DNA of 64,000 nt from Capnocytophaga felis (GCF_009684755.1 NZ_BLBC01000005.1:769047-833046); one strand, 5' to 3'. Positions 9,019-17,519 are shown, counted from the first letter of the stretch. Numbers and translations are program-made. Notes: generated from the letters alone by a model not told the origin.

Positions 9019-9536
9019 TTAATTACTACTAAGTATTATAATTCCTTTCTGTAAAAGCAAATTATTAGGCAACAGAACCTCTTCACCTTCACTATTTCTG
9101 ACCAATGTATAAAATGATTTGATACTTATTATTTCTCCTTCAACAGGAAATTCCTTGTCCACAAATTTTATTCTATCACCAATTTTAAACGGAAACGAAA
9201 AAAATACAATAATCCCTGCAGTTATATTACTCAAAATAGACCATTGTGCAAAAAATGCAACTCCGATTACTGTAAGTACAGAGGAAATAAACAAAAGTAA
9301 TTTTTCACGCTCAATTCCCCAAATAGATATAAGCATCACAGCAAATAATATAAAAATCAAATAATCAATATACCTTTTTACGAGTACTGTACGTGCTTCT
9401 GAAAGATTAGATTTTTTCGAAAATTTTCTGATAATAGTTTCAATAGTAAAACGAACGCCAGTAAAAACAATGACAGCAACTAATGTTGCAATAATTTGAT
9501 TTCCGTAAGTAGTAAAAAATTAGTGTATAAAATCAT
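9019..9536 (-). pseudogene. Small MscS-type mechanosensitive channel, frameshifted near its start
   Basis: From about 9519 leftward the sequence encodes a normal small MscS protein: one membrane helix, a linker (KKSNLSEARTVLVKRYIDY), then the pore and beta-domain region with ITAGIIVFFSFPFKIGDRI. The only ATG that would complete it, at 9536 (MILYTNF), is in another frame. A run of six A at 9514-9519 (T on the coding strand) must gain one base to join MILYTNF to FTTYGNQIIATLV. As written, an in-frame TAA at 9520-9522 blocks the main frame. It is either a true loss-of-function mutation, a phase-variable tract or a sequencing error. The channel would release osmolytes on osmotic down-shock. Confidence 0.7.
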
Positions 9537-9766
9537 AATTTAAATATATAAAATTATTTATTCACTGGTTAAAATTCATATTTCTCATTACTTCAATTCA
9601 CCGAATATTTTATAACAAGAAAATATTTTAATAAAAATTCAACTGCAAAAATAATAAATTTATGTTTATCATAATATATTATCTTATTTCATTTTTAAAA
9701 TTTTCCTTACTCCTTTTAAGCTATATCAAAAGTTTTTATTTTATTTGTAGTCTCAAAACTTGAGCA

Positions 9767-10096
9767 ATGATAATTATCACAAATCGTTATTTAGTTCCCA
9801 GAGGTTACTCTGGAATTACTTTATTTCCCTTTATTTTTGTAGTTAACAAAGAACTCATTAAAAATCCTTATTTTATAAATCACGAACGAATCCATCTGCA
9901 ACAGCAAAAAGAATTGCTAATTATTCCTTTCTACGTTTGGTATTTTACTGACTTTATTATAAAACTCTGTAAGCATAAAAACTGGGAAATTGCATACCGA
10001 AACATTATTTTCGAGAAAGAAGCATACAATAATGAAAGAAATTTAAATTATTTAAAAGAAAGAAGAATATTTAATTTTCTCAGGAAAAAGAAATAA
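9767..10096 (+). CDS. Small HExxH-motif protein of unknown function
   Basis: A 109-residue protein. Its middle has a zincin-like motif HERIHLQQQKE (H-E-x-x-H, about residues 40-44), followed by a hydrophobic stretch (LLIIPFYVWYFTDFIIKL) and then FEKEAYNNE, whose glutamate could be the third zinc ligand. This layout resembles a family of short flavobacterial proteins that I know only as uncharacterised. It could be a minimal membrane-associated metallopeptidase, but no substrate or partner is suggested. It lies just left of the parS cluster. Confidence 0.7.
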   Translation: MIIITNRYLVPRGYSGITLFPFIFVVNKELIKNPYFINHERIHLQQQKELLIIPFYVWYFTDFIIKLCKHKNWEIAYRNIIFEKEAYNNERNLNYLKERRIFNFLRKKK

Positions 10097-10100
10097 CATA

Positions 10101-10116
10101 TGTTCCACGTGAAACA
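10101..10116. other. parS site 1 (ParB binding)
   Basis: TGTTCCACGTGAAACA is identical to the classic bacterial chromosomal parS 16-mer (TGTTNCACGTGAAACA). Confidence 0.85.
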
Positions 10117-10201
10117 TTTATCAAAATAAAACTATAAAAAACTATTCTAAAAAACAACACATAAAAGAAACAATAATTCCATAAATAAAACCAAACTTAA
10201 A

Positions 10202-10217
10202 AGTTCCACGTGGAACA
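10202..10217. other. parS site 2 (ParB binding)
   Basis: AGTTCCACGTGGAACA has a perfect 14-bp palindromic core GTTCCACGTGGAAC, one or two changes from the classic parS. Confidence 0.75.
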
Positions 10218-10350
10218 ATTTCTATACAACAAAGCGGAAATCAAAAATAAAAATTCCTAAAAAAACAAATTCTAAAAATTCGCTACTGCAAAATCATTTA
10301 CTATTCTGTTTATAAAATTGAGATTTTTATACCAATAAAGAATTTTACCT

Positions 10351-10366
10351 TGTTCCACGTGGAACC
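10351..10366. other. parS site 3 (ParB binding)
   Basis: TGTTCCACGTGGAACC shares the same perfect GTTCCACGTGGAAC core as site 2. Three such palindromes within 266 bp of non-coding DNA are not expected by chance. Confidence 0.75.
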
Positions 10367-10491
10367 ATCTGTTTTTAATCAAATTCTATATTTAATAATT
10401 TGATTTTCAATTAATAAAACAGAAAAATATATAAAATGAATACATTTTTATAAATAAATAGTATATTTGCTTAGTCTATTCGTAATTCACA

Positions 10492-11328
10492 ATGAAAATA
10501 AAAGATTATAACGTTTCACAAGAAGAATTTGAACTGATTTATCAGCCTGAACTTGATTTGTACAAAACCACTCCCCTACCCCAAAGTCTGGAAAAATACT
10601 ACGAAAGCGATGAATACATTTCGCATACTGATAGTAAAAAAACACTTTTTGATAAACTATATCAAGCCGTAAAAACTATCAACTTAAAACATAAAACACG
10701 TATCATTTCCCGATATAAAAAAAATAAAATTGAGTTATTGGACGTTGGTGCCGGTACCGGTGAGTTTGTTTTAAGTTGTCAAAAACTGCACGACTGGAAC
10801 GCCACAGGCATTGAACCCAACCCAAAAGCACGGAAATTAGCCCAACAGAAAGGAATCAAAATATTGGAAAATTACCAACAGTTGGAAAAAAAAGCCTTCG
10901 ATGTAATTACACTTTGGCACGTTCTGGAACACATTCCCGACTTGGAAAATGAAATCAATACAATACATTCACTTTTGAAAGAAGACGGAATTTTAATCGT
11001 TGCCGTACCAAATTACAAATCGTGGGACGCAAAACATTACAAACAATTTTGGGCAGCGTATGACGTTCCCCGACATTTGTGGCATTTTTCAAAAACAAGC
11101 ATCCAGAAAATTTTTACTCAAAAAGGATTTCAACTTCTAACAATAAAACCTATGTTGTTCGACGCCTTCTACGTGTCGATGCTTTCCGAGCAATACAAAA
11201 ACGGAAAAAAGAATTTCTTGAAAGGATTCATCAACGGAATACGTTCCAACCTCTACGGAATGCAAAAAAAAGAGTTTTCATCGCACATTTACGTACTTCA
11301 AAAAGTAAAAAATGATTTTAAAGGCTAA
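10492..11328 (+). CDS. Class I SAM-dependent methyltransferase
   Basis: A 278-residue cytoplasmic protein. The SAM-binding motif I is LLDVGAGTGEF (about residues 83-93), the acidic end of strand 2 is in GIEPNP, and motif IV/post-I is FDVITLWHVLEHIPD. A C-terminal part with YDVPRHLWHFSKTS is typical of the methyltransferase-12/23 group often found near cell-envelope or O-methylation genes. The substrate cannot be told. A -7 element (10462-10469) lies 22 bp upstream, so it is probably transcribed alone. Confidence 0.88.
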   Translation: MKIKDYNVSQEEFELIYQPELDLYKTTPLPQSLEKYYESDEYISHTDSKKTLFDKLYQAVKTINLKHKTRIISRYKKNKIELLDVGAGTGEFVLSCQKLHDWNATGIEPNPKARKLAQQKGIKILENYQQLEKKAFDVITLWHVLEHIPDLENEINTIHSLLKEDGILIVAVPNYKSWDAKHYKQFWAAYDVPRHLWHFSKTSIQKIFTQKGFQLLTIKPMLFDAFYVSMLSEQYKNGKKNFLKGFINGIRSNLYGMQKKEFSSHIYVLQKVKNDFKG

Positions 11329-11588
11329 AATTTCAATCATCAGAAGTAAAAATGTAATTCCACACGGAAAATTTTTAAAAATGAAAAATTACCCTATTTC
11401 TGAAAGTCGATTTTTATAGAGATTTTCTATTTTTTATATAAATGCTATAATTTTTTCTGATACTTTCTTTTTTCGGAAGTAATGTAAAAAATTTATAATT
11501 CTAAGTTTTCATTTTCTCGCTGAAAAAACATTTCATTTTAAAACAAAACTTTCTTACTTTTGCCCAACAATTTAACAGATTTACAAAA

Positions 11589-12095
11589 ATGAAAAAAATT
11601 ATTATCGGAGGAAGTATTCTTTTAGGATTGGTTTCGTGCCAAGATAAAATCGCATTTGTGGATAATACCAAATTGCTTAATGAATATCAAGAAAAAAAAG
11701 ACATTGAAAGCAAACTGAAAGAACAAATCAGCAAATATGAAAAAAAACGCGACAGCATTTCGCAGGCATTTCAGTTAGAGGCAAAAAATTTTGAAGTACA
11801 AGCACAAAATTTGGCTCAGAACGTGGCTCAAAAAAAATACAACGAATTGATGCAAAAAAGCCAAATTCTGCAACAACATCTGCAACAAGAAGAACAAAAA
11901 ATTCAGATTGAAAGTCAAACTCAGATGGATTCCTTGCTTAACAAAGTTAAAAAATTCATTAAAGATTACGGAAAAGAAAAAGGTTATACCTTCATCTTAG
12001 GAGCCAATGAAGGCGGCAGCGTTTTGTATGGTGATGATAAGAAAGATATTACTAATGAAGTAGTTAAATCACTCAACGAAAAGTATAAAAAATAA
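11589..12095 (+). CDS. OmpH/Skp-family periplasmic chaperone-like lipoprotein
   Basis: A 168-residue protein with a lipoprotein signal (ILLGLVSC, lipidated Cys17). Next comes IAFVDNTKLLNEYQ, the typical start of the OmpH/Skp fold, and a long charged, glutamine-rich coiled coil (about 35-125) forming the Skp tentacles, ending in a small beta-rich tail. Skp proteins hold unfolded outer-membrane proteins in the periplasm. A lipid-anchored form is common in Bacteroidota. A -7 element TACTTTTG lies at 11555-11562. A strong terminator follows at 12103-12138. Confidence 0.85.
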   Translation: MKKIIIGGSILLGLVSCQDKIAFVDNTKLLNEYQEKKDIESKLKEQISKYEKKRDSISQAFQLEAKNFEVQAQNLAQNVAQKKYNELMQKSQILQQHLQQEEQKIQIESQTQMDSLLNKVKKFIKDYGKEKGYTFILGANEGGSVLYGDDKKDITNEVVKSLNEKYKK

Positions 12096-12102
12096 CAAAA
12101 TT

Positions 12103-12142
12103 AAAAAGTCCGATACCATTTTACGTATCGGACTTTTTAATT
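12103..12142. terminator. Bidirectional terminator between ompH-like gene and LysE gene
   Basis: A perfect 14-bp stem (12103-12116 with 12125-12138) and 8-base loop with A and T runs on the two sides can stop transcription from both converging genes. Confidence 0.85.
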
Positions 12143-12151
12143 CTTTTTATA

Positions 12152-12841
12152 TTATTCAGGATTTTCTGTAAAAATCTCATTGAGTTTTTCTTTACCTTCA
12201 GGAAAAATACCCTGTGCCAGCAAAAACAAACCAAAAACCAAAAGAATAATGCTTATCGTACGTTTGACTTTGTAAATATGAAAAGCTGTTAGTTTATTTT
12301 TTAATTGCTTAGCAATCAGTATTTTTATTATATCAACCAAAAAATAAATCAGTATAATTGACGAGAAGAAAACTACAATTCTGTTAGTATTCATATCCAA
12401 TTGAGGAGCAAATACAATAATGATTCCCAGCCAAAAACCGAGTACACCGATGTTTATAAAATTCAGCAAAAAACCTTTCACAAAAAGTGCTATATAATTC
12501 ACTTTCTTCATATACAAATGATTATCCGTACTTTCTATTTTGTTTTTTTGATGAAAATCTTTCTTGAGTTTTATAAAGGAAATCAATCCGTAGGAAATCA
12601 TAATTAACCCACCGATAATAAATAAAAGCGGATCATCTTTTACCTTTTGAAGCAAACCGCTGGTGGTAAAATAAGCCACCAAAATAAAAACTACATCAGC
12701 CAAAACTACGCCTCCGTCAAAAGCTATTGCCGCCCTAAATCCCTTAGTTATAGCTGTTTCCAATAAAACGAAGAAAACAGGACCAATGGTAAAAGCCAAT
12801 ATCACACCCAAAGGCAAAGCAAGTAATACATCTGCAAACAT
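12152..12841 (-). CDS. LysE family translocator (amino-acid exporter)
   Basis: About 229 residues with six membrane helices. The N-terminal ALPLGVILAFTIGPVFFVLLETAITKG is the family signature (LysE/RhtB). Members export amino acids or related compounds; the substrate here is unknown. The frame is open up to 12946, but that extension begins with TTG inside the -33 box and has the -7 box (12917-12924) within it. The ATG at 12841 (MFADVLLALPLG) is therefore the better start. A hydrophilic loop (KLKKDFHQKNK) lies between helices 3 and 4. Confidence 0.88.
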   Translation of the reverse strand: MFADVLLALPLGVILAFTIGPVFFVLLETAITKGFRAAIAFDGGVVLADVVFILVAYFTTSGLLQKVKDDPLLFIIGGLIMISYGLISFIKLKKDFHQKNKIESTDNHLYMKKVNYIALFVKGFLLNFINIGVLGFWLGIIIVFAPQLDMNTNRIVVFFSSIILIYFLVDIIKILIAKQLKNKLTAFHIYKVKRTISIILLVFGLFLLAQGIFPEGKEKLNEIFTENPE

Positions 12842-12916
12842 TTTATTTTTTGGAAATTCTTGTTGATTATTTTCCTGAAAATCAAGGAAAAACATTTTAA
12901 TATACAAAACAGCTAA

Positions 12917-12947
12917 CAAAAATAAAGAAAAAAGAAAAAAAATCAAA
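12917..12947 (-). promoter_or_regulatory. Promoter of the LysE-family gene
   Basis: On the minus strand: TTTG (12947-12944), 19 bp, TATTTTTG (12924-12917). It is a perfect Bacteroidota promoter and decides the start of the downstream gene. Confidence 0.65.
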
Positions 12948-13012
12948 AAAATAAGGGAAAAACTTTGTAGTTCCTCCCCTATTCTAATAAATGTTAATTA
13001 TATCTTCAAAAA

Positions 13013-13537
13013 TCATTTTTCAATCAAATCATTGATATTATCAGTAAAAAAGAAAGTTCTGATTTCAGGAACATATACTGCATTGGCTTGACAAACAGTA
13101 GCACAACCTCCGTCTTCGTGTATGCAATCGTAAACAAGACCTCCGCAAGACATTTTTGAACTACATTTTTTAGTCCAACCCTTACCATCTTTTCCACCTT
13201 TATCACAACTTACCTCGTAATCAGATTTATCCTCCAATGTACGCATAACTTTTCTTGCATTCAATCGCTCAGCAACTTCAAAAGACAAACCCCAAGTAGG
13301 TTCTGCCTCTTCAACTGATAATAGCCTAACGTTCTTATTTTTACTATTGAACTCGTAAGAAATCAAGACGGCTTCCGCATCCGACTTATTATAACTGTTG
13401 GTTATTTTATCAAAAAAAACGTCCAAAGCAACCTCTTCTTTTTTCAAATCCTCTAAATATTCTTCATTTTGATTGGAACAAGCTACAAATCCCATTAACA
13501 AAGAAAGAGCAAAAAATTTTTTAAATATTAATTTCAT
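13013..13537 (-). CDS. Cysteine-rich lipoprotein of unknown function
   Basis: A 174-residue protein with a lipoprotein signal (LLMGFVAC, lipidated Cys20). The N-terminal half is acidic. The C-terminal half has six cysteines (111, 125, 131, 138, 145, 149) with many glycines, ending in a hydrophobic strand (VYVPEIRTFFFTD). Six cysteines in 40 residues suggest a small disulfide-bonded or metal-binding domain. After the lipidated cysteine come SNQNEE, not the clear Lys-Asp-Asp surface signal. I do not recognise a family. It stands alone between oppositely acting neighbours, with a gene-free, rearranged-looking region upstream. Confidence 0.75.
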   Translation of the reverse strand: MKLIFKKFFALSLLMGFVACSNQNEEYLEDLKKEEVALDVFFDKITNSYNKSDAEAVLISYEFNSKNKNVRLLSVEEAEPTWGLSFEVAERLNARKVMRTLEDKSDYEVSCDKGGKDGKGWTKKCSSKMSCGGLVYDCIHEDGGCATVCQANAVYVPEIRTFFFTDNINDLIEK

Positions 13538-13976
13538 CTTACTAAATTTTTAAATTAAAAAAATTATTTATATTTGCACGCTTTTTTAAGTGAGGACAGT
13601 AACCCGTAGCTCAGTTAAAGGATTTTTTTCAATTTTTGAAGAAATCTATATAAAAATATACCCTCATAAAGTGTGTTAGTTATGTTTCATAAGCATAATT
13701 TTAATTTGTTGTTATGTGGTAATAATTTCAAAAAACACCTTTTTGAGGGTTTTCTACTTTGCAAATCTATAATAAAATTTTTTCAATTACAAAAATTATA
13801 ATATGTTTTTACTTTAAAAATCAATTACTTACAAAAGTAAAAAACATAAAAAATTACGATTTCTTCATTTTTTTAGAAACATCTTATTGCCATTTTTAAA
13901 TATTCTTATTAAAAATTATAAAATACTAAAAATTAAATAATAAACATTTTAATTCATTTTTTTGTAACATTACTAC
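13538..13976. other. Gene-free region with a promoter and a tRNA-like fragment
   Basis: A rightward -7 element TATATTTGCACGC (from 13569), as is usual before Bacteroidota tRNA genes, is followed by 13601-13621, which resembles the start of a tRNA up to the D-loop (CCGTAGCTCAGTT). The rest of a tRNA is absent. The remaining 350 bp are AT-rich with no gene that I can support. Confidence 0.45.
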
Positions 13977-15497
13977 TTATTTATTCCTCATTATAAACTC
14001 AATTTTATAAATCACCTCGTTTGTCAACTTTTTAAGTAATTTTTCATCGTAAAAACTCAATCGTAAACTTTCGGAAAATGTAGATAACTTGATAGAAGCC
14101 AATCCTCTACGTTTTTGAAAATAAGATTGTTTTATTTTTACTTCTTGTATTTTATCTACTCGTAAATAGGTAGTTGTCAAATCCCAAACACCGCTTTTGA
14201 GTATAATAAAATCGTCTTTCAGGAAAAGTTTTTCATTTCTGTATGAAATATAAATAAGCAACAAAATAAGGAAAAATAAAGATATTGGAATCCACGTAAA
14301 TTGCAATATATCAATAAAATACATTGTTAAAAGAACTGTTAAAAGAACAAAAAACAAATACATTGCCCGAATGATAACTTTCCGAAAACTCGGGCGATAA
14401 AATTCTTTTACTTCTTGAAAATCCTTATCGTATATAAATCGAAATAATTTTCTCATTTCCAAAGCATTAATGCCAGGAATTAGTAAACCTTGCCTCTTTC
14501 TCTCTTTGTTTTTGGAAGAATCAATCTGTGAAATATGTACTTCAAACAAATTCATCAAATTCTGAAAATAATTTTGCTGAAAATGAATCATTTGTACTTT
14601 TTTCGGCGGAACTGCTACAATGTGTGAGTTTAAAAGTCCGTATGAAGCTAACAATCGGTTGTTTTTAATTTCTATTTTGTAATTATAATACGTTAATAAT
14701 GTGCGTATTAAATTAAAACCAATAACAAAAAGTATCAAAATAAACAAGAAAAAAATCCAAAAAAATGTGGCTGAAATTGTATTTGAAAATTCAGATATTT
14801 GATTGACAAAATCGGAACGTTTTTCGTAAAATATATCAGTAATAGAGTCAATTATTTGATATGAAAAAGCAAACATTAACGATAATGTGTATAAATAATT
14901 TTGCGTAACTCCGATTTTAAATAAAGTTAAAATACTTATTTTCAGTGAAGTAAAATTGTCATTTGCTTCCAAATTTTCATCAGTAATTGCGACCTTATCA
15001 GCTTCGGAAAAAATTTGCTTTTCTGTTAAAATATCCTTGATAACCAAAGCTTTATGATAATCTATACCATTAATTGATATTTCCACTTTATCGCTTCCTG
15101 CCGTGTCTATATCCACTTTATAAAGTCCTACAATTTTATGTATAAACTTCTGATTTAGATGTACTTCGTGAATTTTATCAAACTTAACCACTGTTTCTGA
15201 TTTGTTCAACCAACCTTCACGGATAATCAATTCATCTCCAATAATTTGATATGAAAAATATTTGTATTTTATATATTGAAAAATGAAGATAAAAATACTG
15301 ATTACTAAAAATATAGCTAAAAAAATTAAGAAAAATTGAAGTTTATCATCAGAATTATTTCCTTTTTTGAAAAGAAATAAGGCAAAAGCACCCCAAAAGA
15401 TTTTAAAATTACTCCAAAAAGATTTTGCCAAAACTAACCAAAACGCCCTTTTTGAAAGTTTATTCGGAATTGAAAAATCATAATTCATCATACTCAT
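13977..15497 (-). CDS. PH domain-containing membrane protein (YdbT-like)
   Basis: About 506 residues with paired membrane helices and bacterial PH (DUF304/bPH_2) domains. At least three repeats can be seen, each with a hydrophobic pair followed by strands such as YQIIGDELIIREGWLNKSETVVKFDKIHEVHLNQ and DDFIILKSGVWDLTTTYLRVDKIQEVKIKQ. These are inner-membrane proteins of unknown role, related to Bacillus YdbT. The ATG at 15497 (MSMMNYDF) is chosen; a TTG at 15512 is possible. It overlaps the end of the YdbS-like gene by about 20 bp, so translation is coupled. No enzyme motif is seen. Confidence 0.85.
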   Translation of the reverse strand: MSMMNYDFSIPNKLSKRAFWLVLAKSFWSNFKIFWGAFALFLFKKGNNSDDKLQFFLIFLAIFLVISIFIFIFQYIKYKYFSYQIIGDELIIREGWLNKSETVVKFDKIHEVHLNQKFIHKIVGLYKVDIDTAGSDKVEISINGIDYHKALVIKDILTEKQIFSEADKVAITDENLEANDNFTSLKISILTLFKIGVTQNYLYTLSLMFAFSYQIIDSITDIFYEKRSDFVNQISEFSNTISATFFWIFFLFILILFVIGFNLIRTLLTYYNYKIEIKNNRLLASYGLLNSHIVAVPPKKVQMIHFQQNYFQNLMNLFEVHISQIDSSKNKERKRQGLLIPGINALEMRKLFRFIYDKDFQEVKEFYRPSFRKVIIRAMYLFFVLLTVLLTMYFIDILQFTWIPISLFFLILLLIYISYRNEKLFLKDDFIILKSGVWDLTTTYLRVDKIQEVKIKQSYFQKRRGLASIKLSTFSESLRLSFYDEKLLKKLTNEVIYKIEFIMRNK

Positions 15498-15990
15498 TTT
15501 CAGTAGTTTCAATACGATTTAACAAAAAACCCTTCCAGCGTTCAGCTTCCTGTAAAGACAATCCAGGGATAGAAATATCACCATTGGAAGAAGCCGTATA
15601 CAGACATAAAGTAGCTATTCCCAAGCGTTTAGCATACCAACCCTGTTTGATAGTAATATGCTGTAAACGAACATAAGGAATTATGTGTGTTACTTGAAAA
15701 ACAATGCCAGATTTATAAATAGCATCGTGCTGACGAAAAGCATATTTTTTATACTTGTAACTTACTAAAATATAAATTATTAAAAATAAAAAAATCAGAA
15801 AAACAGCAATAATAGCATAATATTTTTCTACCACATCAAAAAGAAAAAATATTGCCAATAAAAATGCTAATCCAATTCCTAAAGCAATAAGAGCATTCAT
15901 TTGAGCTATTTTTTTATAGTCAGAATGTAGATTAGTTAATGATATTTGCTCATAATCAGGAATTTGGTTGATAGTAACTAAATCGTTCAT
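15478..15990 (-). CDS. PH domain-containing membrane protein (YdbS-like)
   Basis: About 170 residues: two membrane helices followed by a single bacterial PH domain (YKSGIVFQVTHIIPYVRLQHITIKQGWYAKRLGIATLCLYTAS), the usual YdbS partner of YdbT. The frame is open further upstream into the repeat at 16018-16063, but the -7 element TATTTTTG (16025-16018) lies in that extension. The ATG at 15990 (MNDLVTINQ) is therefore the better start. It overlaps the YdbT-like gene, and the two proteins probably act together in the membrane. The role is unknown. Confidence 0.83.
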   Translation of the reverse strand: MNDLVTINQIPDYEQISLTNLHSDYKKIAQMNALIALGIGLAFLLAIFFLFDVVEKYYAIIAVFLIFLFLIIYILVSYKYKKYAFRQHDAIYKSGIVFQVTHIIPYVRLQHITIKQGWYAKRLGIATLCLYTASSNGDISIPGLSLQEAERWKGFLLNRIETTENEYDEL

Positions 15991-16017
15991 AAATAAAATA
16001 CTTGGTAAAAATGAAAA

Positions 16018-16063
16018 CAAAAATACTAAAAATTGCGAGATTATCGTAAAATCTCGCAATTTT
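16018..16063. repeat. 46-bp direct repeat, copy A (promoter plus terminator hairpin)
   Basis: This copy matches 17402-17447 with one difference. It contains a perfect 13-bp stem (16029-16041 with 16051-16063) followed by A/T runs on each side, which can act as a terminator for the Fic gene, and a leftward -7 element TATTTTTG (16025-16018) for the PH-domain pair. Confidence 0.85.
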
Positions 16064-16064
16064 A

Positions 16065-17381
16065 TTATTTGTTTTTAGTTAATAATTTTTTTAAAATAGC
16101 CTCAAAATTATCTGATTTTATAAAATTTTGCCTCTTTTTATTAACGTGAATTATTTCTAAAAATCCCATTTCGGATAAGGTTTTGAGATCAGTTCTGGCT
16201 GTGTAATTAGAAACCTGAAATCTTGATTCTACTTCTTTGATAGTCATTATTCTATCTGCATCATCACTAAATATTTTTAAAATTTCTGCCATTCGTTCAT
16301 TAACACCGCCTATTTTCAAAAATTGAGCAGATTGCATCACTTGTTTTTGTTTTTTAGCAATATATTGCTTCAATTCCTCAAAAGACTTTTCCATTGCCTT
16401 TATGTGATAAGTTATAAAATAACTTAAATCATTATCATCTATTTCAGTATATAAATAAGCTTTTTCGTATTGATTTTTAGTATTTTTGATTACTTTTGAA
16501 ATGGTAAGATATTCTGTAAGCCAATACCCTTTTTTTAGCATATACCAATAGAAAATAGCTCTTGCCGTTCGTCCGTTTCCATCAACAAAAGGATGAATCC
16601 ACCCTAACATAAAATGCAAAATACAAGCCTTCAAAATAGGATGAATGAAATTTTTATCATCTTTATTAAAAAAAGTAAACAAATCATCAAGTAAATCAGA
16701 AATTTCTGTAAAACAAGGAGGTGTGTGAACCACTTCTGAATTGGAATAATTAACTACATAAATATCATTCGTGTCTCTTAATTTTCCTTCATACAATTCA
16801 TTATCTAATGTATCGTTTGTTAACAACTTATGCAGGTATAAAAAATTTTCTAATGAAATTTCTTGTTCCTTATTGGCAACGATATACTTCATAGCCAAAA
16901 AATTATTAAAAATCATTTGTTCAGACTTATTTTTTGGTTTTTTCTGTTGCTGAATCATTTTTTTTGCTTTTTGTCGGGTGGTATTAGCTCCTTCCATTTG
17001 GCTACTTGAAATGGATTCTTCAATAAGCGAAGAAATAATAAATTTATTTTTATCGGTATCGGCTATACCTATGTTACTACCCAATATTCCACCAAAATAC
17101 ATATCAAAAAAATGCAAATTTTTTTGTATGTAATCAGTAATAACATACGAAAATTGATAGTTTCCAAATTTTACAAATTTTGATTTGATGAAACGGTATC
17201 TCTTTATTATCCCCCAAAGTTTTTCAGTTGGTAAATTTGTCTTTTTGTATTTAATTTTATCCCAATAGAGATAATCATCTTGAATTTTTTTCAAAATTCC
17301 CTCATTTTCAGCCTCCACCATTAAAGAAATTGATGCAGTATCTGTATTCTTTATATCGAAAAAAGGTGCTTTCTCTAACAT
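16065..17381 (-). CDS. Fic family protein (probable AMP transferase) with C-terminal winged helix
   Basis: A 438-residue protein. The full Fic motif HPFVDGNGRTAR lies at 263-274, so the catalytic histidine and the nucleotide-binding Asn and Arg are present. An inhibitory helix motif SSQMEG (126-131, S-x-x-x-E-G) marks it as self-inhibited class II. The C-terminal part (about 365-435) looks like a winged helix-turn-helix (IKEVESRFQVSNYTARTDLKTLSEMGFLE). Fic proteins usually attach AMP to a target protein. The target here is unknown. No separate antitoxin gene is visible. The gene sits exactly between two copies of a 46-bp repeat, which suggests insertion as a cassette. Confidence 0.93.
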   Translation of the reverse strand: MLEKAPFFDIKNTDTASISLMVEAENEGILKKIQDDYLYWDKIKYKKTNLPTEKLWGIIKRYRFIKSKFVKFGNYQFSYVITDYIQKNLHFFDMYFGGILGSNIGIADTDKNKFIISSLIEESISSSQMEGANTTRQKAKKMIQQQKKPKNKSEQMIFNNFLAMKYIVANKEQEISLENFLYLHKLLTNDTLDNELYEGKLRDTNDIYVVNYSNSEVVHTPPCFTEISDLLDDLFTFFNKDDKNFIHPILKACILHFMLGWIHPFVDGNGRTARAIFYWYMLKKGYWLTEYLTISKVIKNTKNQYEKAYLYTEIDDNDLSYFITYHIKAMEKSFEELKQYIAKKQKQVMQSAQFLKIGGVNERMAEILKIFSDDADRIMTIKEVESRFQVSNYTARTDLKTLSEMGFLEIIHVNKKRQNFIKSDNFEAILKKLLTKNK

Positions 17382-17401
17382 AATCTGCCTTTAATAAAGC
17401 A

Positions 17402-17447
17402 CAAAAATAATAAAAATTGCGAGATTATCGTAAAATCTCGCAATTTT
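17402..17447. repeat. 46-bp direct repeat, copy B
   Basis: Same sequence as 16018-16063 with one base changed. It holds the same 13-bp stem hairpin and a -7 element TATTTTTG (17409-17402), here 20 bp before the Fic start codon. Confidence 0.85.
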
Positions 17448-17485
17448 GCTACATCGTGGTAGACATTTATTTTGATTGAAAAACA

Positions 17486-17519
17486 AAAACCTCAGAGCAA
17501 GTAAAACAAGTCTGAGGTT
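17486..17519 (-). terminator. Terminator downstream of the PD-(D/E)XK gene
   Basis: A perfect 9-bp stem (17488-17496 with 17511-17519) with a 14-base loop is followed on the minus strand by TTTTTGTTTTTC. Confidence 0.55.

Larger units (their letters stand above)
10097..10491. other. Gene-free region with three parS sites
   Basis: About 395 bp, very AT-rich, with three palindromic ParB-binding sites (annotated separately) spaced about 101 and 149 bp apart. The right end holds a -7 element TATATTTG at 10462-10469 for the methyltransferase gene. No coding sequence is seen. Confidence 0.7.
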
